A DNA stretch of 64,000 nucleotides from JAZDCZ01 sp046757925 (GTDB taxonomy: Bacteria > Gemmatimonadota > Gemmatimonadetes > Gemmatimonadales > GWC2-71-9), in NCBI GenBank assembly GCA_046757925.1, contig JBHHZE010000003.1, forward strand, positions 50,559 to 114,558. The letters are read 5' to 3'. Numbering within the stretch: the stretch's first letter is position 1; each line of letters starts with the position of its first letter. Of the stretch, positions 15,513-23,676 are shown piece after piece. The notes below the pieces were generated by a model, which saw nothing but the letters and a program-made list of their open reading frames with translations, was not told where the DNA came from and made no database searches. Made by a program: the position numbers and the translations under genes.

Positions 15513-17045
15513 ATGGACCGCAGAGAAATCCTCGCTGCTGCTGCGTATGGTATGATTGCGGCCGGCCGGCCCCAATCGTTTAGAACTTGGAAGCGGCCCC
15601 GGTTTGCGCTGAACCCGTTCACTCTGGGAGTGGCGTCGGGTGATCCCACCGCGGACGGAGTTGTATTGTGGACCAGGCTCGCTAACGACCCTTTGAACGG
15701 GGGCGGGATGCCGTCCGAAAACGTGGAGGTCGGGTGGCGCATCGCCACGGACGAGGGTATGGCGAATGTGGTCCGTAAAGGAACCGCCGTTGCCACTCCG
15801 GGCTTGGGGCATTCGGTTCACGTCGAGTTGAGCGGGCTCGAACCCGAGCGGTGGTACTGGTACCAGTTTGACGTTGGTGGGGAGGAGAGTGTGGTGGGCC
15901 GCACTCGGACCGCTCCGCGATTTGCGGCTTCGGTCGACAAGCTGCGCTTCGCGTTTGCCTCCTGCCAACATTATGAGTACGGCTACTACACGGCGTATCG
16001 CCACATGGCGGGAGAGGACCTCGATCTCGTAGTTCACCTGGGAGACTACATCTACGAGTACGAAGGTCGGGATGACCGTCCGCGCAAACACACGGGTCAA
16101 GAGATCGAATCGCTGTGGGACTACCGCAATCGGTACGCCCTGTACAAGACCGATCCCGATCTACAAGCGGCGCACGCAGCGTTCCCGTGGATCGTTACCC
16201 CGGACGACCACGAGGTGGATAACAACTACGCTGACTCGATATCGCAGGACAATGCCCCCGTGGAGGCTTTCTTGCGGCGACGTGCCGACGCATACCGTGC
16301 GTACTTCGAGCACATGCCACTACGTCACCGTTCGTTTCCGCAGGGCCCGGATATGCGTCTGTACCGGAGGATGAGCTACGGTGCCCTCGCCGAGTTCTTC
16401 GTGATGGACACTCGGCAGTACCGCACCGATCAGCCGTGCGGCGATAAGAGCGGACCGCTCTGCGCCGCGGCCCTGAACCCGAACGCCACGTTGATGGGAC
16501 GTGCACAGGAGGCATGGCTGAACAGGAGCCTGGCCCTGTCTGCATCCAGATGGAACATCCTGGCGCAGCAGGTCATGATGGCCAAGGTCGATCGCATGGC
16601 CGGTGAGGAGGAGGTGTACAGTATGGACAAGTGGAGCGGATATGAGGAGGCCAGGAACAGGCTGATGCGGTACTTGGCCGAGAGTGGGACGTCCAATCCC
16701 GTCGTGTTGACGGGTGACATCCATACAAACTGGGTGAACGACTTGAAGCTAGACTTCAGGAATGAGGCCTCGCCAACGGTCGCCACCGAGTTCGTCGGGA
16801 CATCGATCAGCTCGGGGGGGGATGGTCGCGATGGGGCCGAGCGTGCCGAGGGTATTCGCGGTGAAAACCCGTTCGTCAAGTTCTTCAACGCTCAACGCGG
16901 CTATGTGCGTTGTGAAATAACACCCGACTCGTGGAATTCGGACTATCGGGTCATGCAGTATGTCTCGCGTCCCGGCGGTCCCATCTCGACTCGGGCGTCC
17001 TTCGTGGTTGAAAACGGTAGGGCAGGTGCGGAGCAGATAGGGTGA
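15513..17045 (+). CDS. phoD: PhoD-type alkaline phosphatase/phosphodiesterase
   Basis: A 510-residue Ca/Fe-dependent phosphatase. A short MDRREIL twin-arginine-like N terminus is followed by the PhoD N domain (NPFTLGVASGDPTADGVVLW). The metallophosphatase core is marked by SCQHYEYGYY, VHLGDYIYEYEG, VTPDDHEVDNN, NILAQQVMM and VVLTGDIHTNW. It releases phosphate from phosphomonoesters/diesters outside the cytoplasm. The Tat signal lacks a long hydrophobic stretch, so the export route is less certain. SD GGGAG is present. No PhoB-type repeat was seen in the 56 nt upstream, though a role in phosphate supply fits the phoBR-porin block 6 kb away. Confidence 0.9.
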   Translation: MDRREILAAAAYGMIAAGRPQSFRTWKRPRFALNPFTLGVASGDPTADGVVLWTRLANDPLNGGGMPSENVEVGWRIATDEGMANVVRKGTAVATPGLGHSVHVELSGLEPERWYWYQFDVGGEESVVGRTRTAPRFAASVDKLRFAFASCQHYEYGYYTAYRHMAGEDLDLVVHLGDYIYEYEGRDDRPRKHTGQEIESLWDYRNRYALYKTDPDLQAAHAAFPWIVTPDDHEVDNNYADSISQDNAPVEAFLRRRADAYRAYFEHMPLRHRSFPQGPDMRLYRRMSYGALAEFFVMDTRQYRTDQPCGDKSGPLCAAALNPNATLMGRAQEAWLNRSLALSASRWNILAQQVMMAKVDRMAGEEEVYSMDKWSGYEEARNRLMRYLAESGTSNPVVLTGDIHTNWVNDLKLDFRNEASPTVATEFVGTSISSGGDGRDGAERAEGIRGENPFVKFFNAQRGYVRCEITPDSWNSDYRVMQYVSRPGGPISTRASFVVENGRAGAEQIG

Positions 17046-17117
17046 AATTCGGCGGTTAGGACGAGAGTCGCTGGTGGGGTTGCGTCGCCCAACCGGCTCC
17101 CGCTATCGTTCGACCGC

Positions 17118-17174
17118 AGGCGATGGAGTTCGCCTAATGTGCGACCGTCCAACCCCGGTCGCTGATGACTCCTC
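17118..17174 (+). ncRNA. Fluoride riboswitch aptamer (crcB motif)
   Basis: The conserved architecture is visible. Hairpin GGCG-ATGGAGTT-CGCC is followed by stem GCGACCG...CGGTCGC and then the terminal CTGATGACTCCT. The loop GGAGT (17125-17129) is exactly complementary to ACTCC (17168-17172), forming the pseudoknot required for Mg/fluoride binding. It lies 50 nt upstream of crcB, the standard target. Recognition is direct from sequence and context. Confidence 0.93.
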
Positions 17175-17206
17175 CCACCGGCACCAGGGCCGGCGGGGGG
17201 CGTTTT
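17171..17206 (+). terminator. Expression-platform terminator hairpin of the fluoride riboswitch
   Basis: CCTCCCACCGGC can pair with GCCGGCGGGGGG around a short ACCAGG loop, followed by CGTTTT. The left arm shares the two C residues of the ACTCC pseudoknot strand. Fluoride-stabilised aptamer would therefore oppose terminator formation, giving transcription of crcB only with ligand. The U run is short. Confidence 0.65.
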
Positions 17207-17223
17207 GCTGAATTGGAGGGGGC

Positions 17224-17607
17224 ATGTTGCTGATCTACGTGGCGTTGGGTGGGGCCGTCGGAGCCGTTGCGCGGTACGGTTTGAGCGGGTTCGTCCAGCA
17301 CCGGATGGGCAGCGGATTTCCCTGGGGCACGCTGGCAGTCAATGTCGCGGGATCGTTACTGTTGGGGTTCATCGTGAGGCTTTTCCATGGCTCCACGGTC
17401 ACCCCGGAGTTGCGCGCGGCGGTGACCATCGGACTCATTGGAGCTTTTACCACCTTCAGTACGTTTAGCTACGAGACCGTGGCGCTGCTCGATCATGGGG
17501 AGTGGTCTGGCGCAGCGGCATATCTGGTGGGAAGTGTGGTGCTGGCGCTGGCCGCCGCGTTCGTCGGGATGGGTCTTGGCAGCTATATCTTGCAGGCGAG
17601 GGGGTGA
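17224..17607 (+). CDS. crcB: Fluoride channel CrcB/Fluc
   Basis: A 127-residue four-TM protein acting as a dual-topology dimer that lets fluoride leave the cytoplasm. Family motifs are present: GGAVGAVARYGLSG, GTLAVNVAGSLLLGF and GLIGAFTTFSTFSYE (Asn in TM2 and the TTFSTF break in TM3). SD GGAGGGGGC precedes the ATG. It is controlled by the upstream fluoride riboswitch and followed after 3 nt by the DUF190 gene. As a single gene copy it is expected to homodimerise. Confidence 0.95.
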   Translation: MLLIYVALGGAVGAVARYGLSGFVQHRMGSGFPWGTLAVNVAGSLLLGFIVRLFHGSTVTPELRAAVTIGLIGAFTTFSTFSYETVALLDHGEWSGAAAYLVGSVVLALAAAFVGMGLGSYILQARG

Positions 17608-17610
17608 GCG

Positions 17611-18021
17611 ATGCCGCATCGGTTCAAGGGTGAGCGGACTCTCATGAGGATATTCATTCCCGAGAAGGATCGGGTACGCCAAGGTCCTCGGGCTGGCAAG
17701 CTGCTGTACGAGGCGTTGCTCGACTTCTTCAAGGAATCGGGTCTGGCGGGCGCCACCGTGTTACGAGGCATAGCGGGTTTTGGCGCAGACGCCCATGTCC
17801 ACACTGACAAGATCCTCAGGCTTTCGGTGGCGATGCCTATAGTGGTGGAGGTGATAGAAACCGAGGAGAAGATCCAAGAGATTTTGCCGGAGCTGGACCG
17901 AATGATCGGCGGTGGTCTCATCACGTTGGAGCGGGCACGTGTCATCCTCTACCGGCCCGAGAACGTACCCGATACGGAGCGGCGACGCCACCGGATCGAG
18001 GGATTGGAGTCTGACGATTAG
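17611..18021 (+). CDS. DUF190 (PII-like fold) protein linked to crcB
   Basis: A 136-residue protein with one DUF190 domain: MRIFIPEKDRV, LYEALLDFFKESGLAGATVL, GIAGFGADAHVHTDKILRLS, and PIVVEVIETEEKI. Structures of the family are ferredoxin-like trimers similar to PII proteins. The genes very often follow crcB, which suggests an accessory or sensing role in fluoride resistance, though no activity is proven. The gene lies 3 nt after crcB and so is under the same riboswitch. An internal ATG at 17644 would remove 11 poorly conserved residues and could be the true start. Confidence 0.88.
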   Translation: MPHRFKGERTLMRIFIPEKDRVRQGPRAGKLLYEALLDFFKESGLAGATVLRGIAGFGADAHVHTDKILRLSVAMPIVVEVIETEEKIQEILPELDRMIGGGLITLERARVILYRPENVPDTERRRHRIEGLESDD

Positions 18022-18030
18022 GCGCGACCA

Positions 18031-18113
18031 ATGACGCAGTTGGATCATCTAAAGGAGGGAGTGTTGGCATTGATCGATACGATGAACAGCGAACGTGATG
18101 ACGGTGAGGACCG

Positions 18114-18123
<10 letters not shown>
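18031..18123 (+). CDS. Possible small ORF overlapping the moxR start
   Basis: A 30-codon frame beginning at ATG 18031 and ending at TAA 18121-18123, ten nucleotides inside moxR. Within it a strong AAAGGAGGGA (18051-18060) is well placed for initiation at TTG 18064, giving a 19-20 residue peptide (LIDTMNSERDDGEDRWE). It could be a coupling leader for the moxR operon. There is no homology support. Confidence 0.25.
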
Positions 18124-19109
<986 letters not shown>

Positions 19110-19122
19110 CCGGGGAGTTGGT

Positions 19123-20001
19123 ATGATTCCCAAGGAGATTCTCAAGAAGGTCAGGCGTGTGGAGATCTCCACACGAGGTATGGTGAACGACGTCTTCTCG
19201 GGTCAGTACCACTCGGTGTTCAAGGGTCGAGGGATGAACTTCGCCGAGGTGCGGGAGTACCAGTTTGGCGACGACGTGCGAACCATCGACTGGAACGTCA
19301 CCGCGCGCGTGGGATCCCCCTATATCAAAATCTTCGAAGAGGAGCGAGAACTCACTGTCATGCTGGTGGTGGATGTGAGTGGATCGGGTGATTTCGGTTC
19401 GGTAGAGCGTATGAAGGGGGAGATAGCGGTCGAGATTTGTGCCCTCCTCGCGTTTTCGGCGATCAAGAACAACGACAAGGTAGGGCTCATCATTTTCAGC
19501 GACCGCATCGAGAAGTTCGTGCCGCCCAGGAAGGGACGCAGTCATGTCCTGCGGGTCCTTCGGGAGTTGCTGTATTTCGAGCCGGAGGGTGGCGGAACCG
19601 ATGTTGGGATGGCGCTGGAATATCTGACGCGGGTGATACGACGGCGTGCGGTTGTGTTTGTCGTGTCGGACTTTATCGCTCGCGACTACGGGCGGCCACT
19701 CAACATAGCGGGGCGGCGTCATGATGTGGTGGCGATCCATGTGTCCGACCGTCGTGAACGCGAGATACCGCCCGTGGGTATCATGGAGATAGAAGATGCC
19801 GAGACGGGTGAACGTCTGTTGGTGGACACCTCCGACTCGAGCTTCAGGGAAACACTCGCCGCCCAAGTGCGTGCATTCGAGGAAGAGCGGCGCAAGATGT
19901 TCCGCAAGATGAACGTGGATTTCATAGAAGTGCGGACCGATCGGCCGTATTTCGAGCCGCTGACGCGGTTCTTTGCCCAGCGGGCCCGGAGGTTCCGGTG
20001 A
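19123..20001 (+). CDS. DUF58 protein (VWA-like), MoxR partner
   Basis: A 292-residue DUF58 protein. Signatures are FSGQYHSVFKGRGMNF, EVREYQFGDDVRTIDW and NVTAR, followed by a VWA-like domain with the degenerate MIDAS start VVDVSGSGDF. No membrane helix, so it is cytosolic. DUF58 genes nearly always follow moxR and are thought to be MoxR substrates or adaptors. Thirteen nucleotides separate it from moxR, and the next gene's GTG overlaps its stop by 4 nt. Confidence 0.9.
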   Translation: MIPKEILKKVRRVEISTRGMVNDVFSGQYHSVFKGRGMNFAEVREYQFGDDVRTIDWNVTARVGSPYIKIFEEERELTVMLVVDVSGSGDFGSVERMKGEIAVEICALLAFSAIKNNDKVGLIIFSDRIEKFVPPRKGRSHVLRVLRELLYFEPEGGGTDVGMALEYLTRVIRRRAVVFVVSDFIARDYGRPLNIAGRRHDVVAIHVSDRREREIPPVGIMEIEDAETGERLLVDTSDSSFRETLAAQVRAFEEERRKMFRKMNVDFIEVRTDRPYFEPLTRFFAQRARRFR

Positions 20002-20927
20002 GCATCATGCTGCCCGCCGCGCCAGCGCAGCAATCCGAGGTGAAGGTGAGCGCCACCGCCACGCCGGACAGCATTACGGTGGGTGATCGTGTCGCTTTCA
20101 CGGTTACCGTCGACCACGTTCCGGGCGTAACCTTTGAATGGCCCGAGCGGCCGGACAAAATGGGGCAGTTCGAGGTTCTGGGTTTTCGCGTTCTGGATTC
20201 GCTGGTGACGGACGGGCGCGTTCAATCGCGGGCTCAATACGAACTGACCGTTTTCGAACTGGGGGTGTTGGAGATCCCTCCTCTGGGCATTCCAGTGGGC
20301 GCGGCAGACTCGTCCGGCGAGGAGGTGATTGAGACCGATGCGCTGAAGGTAACGGTCTCCAGTGTCGGTGTTGCCGATTCGGCAGATATCAGAGGGATCA
20401 AGCCGCCGCTGGGAATCCCTCGATACTGGTGGCTGCTCGCGCCCTGGATCGCGGCGCTATTGGCGCTCGCGGCAATAATCTACTGGCTCATCCGCAGGCG
20501 CATGAGGCGGGACCGCGGGGATGTCCCGGCCGTAGCACCGCTGCTGCCGCACGAACTGGCCTATCAGGCCCTGGATCGCTTGGAGTCGTCGCCGTTGCTC
20601 GAACAAGGTGAAATCAAGCGGTATTTCATCGAGGCGTCTGAAATCGTGCGCGTCTATATCGAGGGTCGATTCGGAGTCATGGCCATGGAAATGACGTCCT
20701 ACGATGTCCTCTTGGAACTCGAATCCCATGGTGTCGGTCGGCGCGAACTCGATGCACTCGAGGATTTTCTGCGGCGCGCGGATCTCGTGAAATTTGCCAA
20801 GCACCGTCCGAGTCCGGACCTTTGCCAGGCGCTCGTTCCGGCAGCCCGCCGGTTTGTAGACGAGACGAAAGAATTTTCCGACGCCCAGCAGGAGCCCGAG
20901 TTGGTAGGGGCGAAAAGCGATGTATAG
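19998..20927 (+). CDS. BatD-like membrane-anchored protein of the Bat operon
   Basis: A 309-residue protein. The N-terminal ~130 residues are a beta-sandwich of the kind found in BatD (SATATPDSITVGDRVAFTVT). One TM helix (LLAPWIAALLALAAIIYWLI) follows, then a cytosolic helical region that begins LPHELAYQALDRL and resembles the DUF4381/BatD C domain. No clear cleavable signal peptide is seen; the short MSIMLPAAPAQQ start is odd for an exported domain. The stop of DUF58 overlaps its GTG and its end overlaps batA by 8 nt, so it is translated as part of the chain. It may be a half-length BatD relative. Confidence 0.75.
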   Translation: MSIMLPAAPAQQSEVKVSATATPDSITVGDRVAFTVTVDHVPGVTFEWPERPDKMGQFEVLGFRVLDSLVTDGRVQSRAQYELTVFELGVLEIPPLGIPVGAADSSGEEVIETDALKVTVSSVGVADSADIRGIKPPLGIPRYWWLLAPWIAALLALAAIIYWLIRRRMRRDRGDVPAVAPLLPHELAYQALDRLESSPLLEQGEIKRYFIEASEIVRVYIEGRFGVMAMEMTSYDVLLELESHGVGRRELDALEDFLRRADLVKFAKHRPSPDLCQALVPAARRFVDETKEFSDAQQEPELVGAKSDV

Positions 20928-21909
20928 GTTCGCCGATCCACAGTATCTCCTCCTCGCGTTGGTCATCCCAGCGATGGGGTTATGGTATTGGCGGAGGACA
21001 TCTCGCAAGGGCGCAACGTTGCGGTATTCCAGCGTTAGGCTTCTGAAGCAGGCGACGCGGGGTGGGGCGGCACGGTACAGGCACGCCCTGTTTGTTCTCA
21101 GGGCCCTTGCGCTGGCTGCGCTGATAGTCGCTTTTGCGCGTCCCCAATCCGGCAGTTCGGGCCGGGACGTCTTGACCGAAGGAATCGACATCGTCCTGGC
21201 CATTGACGTGTCCAGTTCTATGCTGGCAGAGGATCTCAAACCAAACCGGCTATATGCCGCAAAACACGTGGCCGCGCAGTTCGTGGAGGGCCGTGGCAGC
21301 GATCGGATCGGGCTGGTGATTTTCGCCGGTGAAGCGTTCACGCAGGCCCCGCTCACTCTCGACTACAACGTCATCTTCAACGTGATGGCGGATCTCGAGG
21401 CCGGCATGATCGAAGACGGTACGGCGATCGGGATGGGCCTGGCCACGGCGGTCAAGCGGTTGAGTGCAAGTGAGGCCAAGTCCAAGGTAATAATCCTGGT
21501 CACCGACGGGCGTAACAACAGGGGCGAGATCGATCCCGTTACCGCAGCCCAGATGGCCCAGGCCTTGGGCATCAAGGTCTACACAATTGGAGCGGGGACA
21601 CGCGGAGAAGCGCCGTTTCCGGTGTACGATCCGGTGAACGGCAAGCGTTACGTCAACGTGCGAGTCGACATAGATGAAGCGCCGCTCAAGAAAGCAGCAG
21701 CTTTGACCGGAGGGAAATATTTCCGCGCCACGAACAGCGGGAGTTTGGAGAAGATCTACGAGGAGATAGACCGGCTGGAGAAGACAGAGATCAAGGTGCG
21801 TAACTATACGCAATACAGCGAGTTGTTTCCGTACCCCTTGGGATTGGCTCTACTGCTGGTTCTGATGGAAGTCACCCTGAGCAACACCAAACTGCGTAAG
21901 ATCCCTTAG
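20920..21909 (+). CDS. batA: BatA, membrane-anchored VWA protein
   Basis: A 329-residue protein. Two N-terminal TM helices are followed by a VWA domain with the complete MIDAS motif AIDVSSSM, the conserved LAEDLKPNRL and RIGLVIFAGEAF, and ends with a C-terminal TM (LFPYPLGLALLLVLMEV). In Bacteroides the Bat proteins form a membrane complex linked to oxygen tolerance. In other bacteria the link is to envelope stress and cell shape. The gene overlaps its predecessor by 8 nt and batB begins 4 nt after its stop. Confidence 0.9.
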   Translation: MYRFADPQYLLLALVIPAMGLWYWRRTSRKGATLRYSSVRLLKQATRGGAARYRHALFVLRALALAALIVAFARPQSGSSGRDVLTEGIDIVLAIDVSSSMLAEDLKPNRLYAAKHVAAQFVEGRGSDRIGLVIFAGEAFTQAPLTLDYNVIFNVMADLEAGMIEDGTAIGMGLATAVKRLSASEAKSKVIILVTDGRNNRGEIDPVTAAQMAQALGIKVYTIGAGTRGEAPFPVYDPVNGKRYVNVRVDIDEAPLKKAAALTGGKYFRATNSGSLEKIYEEIDRLEKTEIKVRNYTQYSELFPYPLGLALLLVLMEVTLSNTKLRKIP

Positions 21910-21913
21910 CAAC

Positions 21914-22945
21914 ATGTTCCGCTTCGCTCTCACCAAGTTTCTGATCCTCTACGTGCTGGTACCGCTCATAGGAGTTTTCTTGTGGTATGGTTTCCGTCTG
22001 AAGCGTCGTGCTCTTGAGCGATTTGGTTCTACCGCACTCCTGGCAAAGCTCAGTCGATCGGTCAACCGCAGCGGTCAGATCGGCAAAGCCGTCTTGCTCG
22101 TGGCCGCGGTACTCTTCGTGGTGACCGCCCTGGCTCGTCCTCAGTTCGGAACCCGCGTGGAAACCGTGAAGGGCGAAGGACAGGACATCATTGTCGCGCT
22201 CGACGTTTCCAAGTCGATGCTGGCCGAGGATGTTGCACCCAATCGTTTGGAAAAAGCGAAGCATGCGGTGAGTTCGATGATCAGCAAACTCGACGGAGAC
22301 CGAATCGGGCTGGTCGCATTCGCGGGTGAGGCTTTTGTGCAGAGTCCGCTCACGCTGGACTATGGTGCGGCAGAGATGTTCTTGCACGCCATGGAGCCGG
22401 ATCTCATCCCGGTGCCGGGTACCGACCTAGGTGACGCGCTGGAAAAGTCGTTGGAAGCGTTCGGTGACGAGGGTGGGAAACACGAGGTGGTGATACTGAT
22501 TACCGATGGAGAGGACCATATCGGCAACATCAAGCGGCCATTGGAGCGTGCGATGGACGACGGCGTAATCATCTACACGGTCGGTATTGGATCGCCGGAA
22601 GGTGTACCAATTCCCGACATCGACTCACTTGGCGTGCGCCATGGTTTCAAGAAGGACGAGAAGGGCGAAGTGGTATTGTCTCGGCTCGATGAGACCACGT
22701 TGCGTGAGATCGCACAGAAGACCGGCGGTCGGTATTTTAGGGCCACAGCAGGCGAGAGCGAACTCGATACCATGGTGGACGAGATAGCAGCGATGGACAA
22801 GAAAGAACTTGCGTCGCGACGGTTTACGAAGTTCGAGGAGCAATATCAGGTGTTTGTTGGATTGGCTATCGTCTTGTTGACCGCTGAGTTCCTCGTTCCG
22901 GAACGACGGCGTTCGACGCACGAATGGAGAGGTAGGTTCCAATGA
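21914..22945 (+). CDS. batB: BatB, membrane-anchored VWA protein
   Basis: A 343-residue paralogue of the preceding gene: N-terminal TM region (FLILYVLVPLIGVFLWYGF; second helix LLVAAVLFVVTALA), VWA domain with MIDAS motif ALDVSKSM and RIGLVAFAGEAF, and a terminal TM (VFVGLAIVLLTAEFLVP). BatA/BatB share the same layout and probably heterodimerise. The next gene overlaps the stop by 4 nt (ATGA). BatB here lacks the TPR segment sometimes fused in the family, which is instead supplied by the next gene. Confidence 0.9.
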   Translation: MFRFALTKFLILYVLVPLIGVFLWYGFRLKRRALERFGSTALLAKLSRSVNRSGQIGKAVLLVAAVLFVVTALARPQFGTRVETVKGEGQDIIVALDVSKSMLAEDVAPNRLEKAKHAVSSMISKLDGDRIGLVAFAGEAFVQSPLTLDYGAAEMFLHAMEPDLIPVPGTDLGDALEKSLEAFGDEGGKHEVVILITDGEDHIGNIKRPLERAMDDGVIIYTVGIGSPEGVPIPDIDSLGVRHGFKKDEKGEVVLSRLDETTLREIAQKTGGRYFRATAGESELDTMVDEIAAMDKKELASRRFTKFEEQYQVFVGLAIVLLTAEFLVPERRRSTHEWRGRFQ

Positions 22946-23676
22946 GGTTTCGACGATACGTGATCTATTGTGCGGTGTCTGTATTGGTGCCGACCGGTCT
23001 CGTTGCCCAGGCGGGTAGGGCGAAAGTAGAGCAAGGGAACAAGCTATACGCCGATGGCAAATACGGCGAGGCACGAAACAAGTACCTCGAGGCATTGAAT
23101 GAAGTGCCGAACTCGCCGCTGATTCGTTTCGATGAGGCCAACACGCTATACGAAACGAAGAAATACGACAAGGCAATGGCAGCTTATCGGGATGCGCTCA
23201 AATCGTCTGACAGTAGCCTACAGTCACAGTCGTGGTACAACGTGGGGAACACGCTCTACAGGAGCCAAAAGCTCGAGGAGAGTCTCGAGGCTTACAAGCA
23301 ATCTCTGAGGATCGATCCCACCGATTTCGATGCCAAGCACAATTTGGAACTCGTGCTGAGGAAGCTCGAGGACAAGAAGCAACAGCCCAAGAAGAACGAC
23401 GAGAAGAAAAACCAACAAGACAAGCAGAAGAAACAGCAGCAGCAGAAGAATGACGACGACAAGAATCAGAATCGGCATAAGCGGAACCAGCAGCCACAGA
23501 ATAAAGACAAGAACAGAAACAGCGAGAATAATCGGCAGCGGCAACAGCCGCCTCCCCCGGGCCGGATGAGTCGGGACCGGGCGGAGAAGTTGCTTCAGGC
23601 CATCAAAGAGGATCCCAACAAGGTAAAGCGGACACTCAGAGCCACCCGTCGGGTGAAGGTGAAGAAGGACTGGTAA
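22942..23676 (+). CDS. batC: BatC, TPR protein with charged Lys/Gln/Asn-rich tail
   Basis: A 244-residue secreted or membrane-anchored protein: N-terminal signal (IYCAVSVLVPTGLVAQ), then about three TPR units (NKLYADGKYGEARNKYLEAL; SWYNVGNTLYRSQ). From about residue 145 there is a long low-complexity stretch rich in Lys, Gln, Asn and Asp, then a short PPPPGRMSRDRAEKLLQAI motif typical of BatC C termini. The batD ATG overlaps its TAA by one base. TPRs likely scaffold the Bat complex in the periplasm. Confidence 0.85.
   Translation: MRFRRYVIYCAVSVLVPTGLVAQAGRAKVEQGNKLYADGKYGEARNKYLEALNEVPNSPLIRFDEANTLYETKKYDKAMAAYRDALKSSDSSLQSQSWYNVGNTLYRSQKLEESLEAYKQSLRIDPTDFDAKHNLELVLRKLEDKKQQPKKNDEKKNQQDKQKKQQQQKNDDDKNQNRHKRNQQPQNKDKNRNSENNRQRQQPPPPGRMSRDRAEKLLQAIKEDPNKVKRTLRATRRVKVKKDW

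Noticed and set aside
23376..23540. Tandem-repeat or CRISPR-like array in the batC tail
   Set aside because: The A-rich repetition is irregular, in frame and encodes a Lys/Gln/Asn tail; no regular repeats with spacers are seen here or elsewhere in the window.
23224..23544. A hydrophobic Leu/Val-rich minus-strand frame that looks like a membrane protein
   Set aside because: It is the reverse complement of the Lys/Gln-rich tail of BatC; the composition is an artefact of AAG/CAG codons read in reverse.
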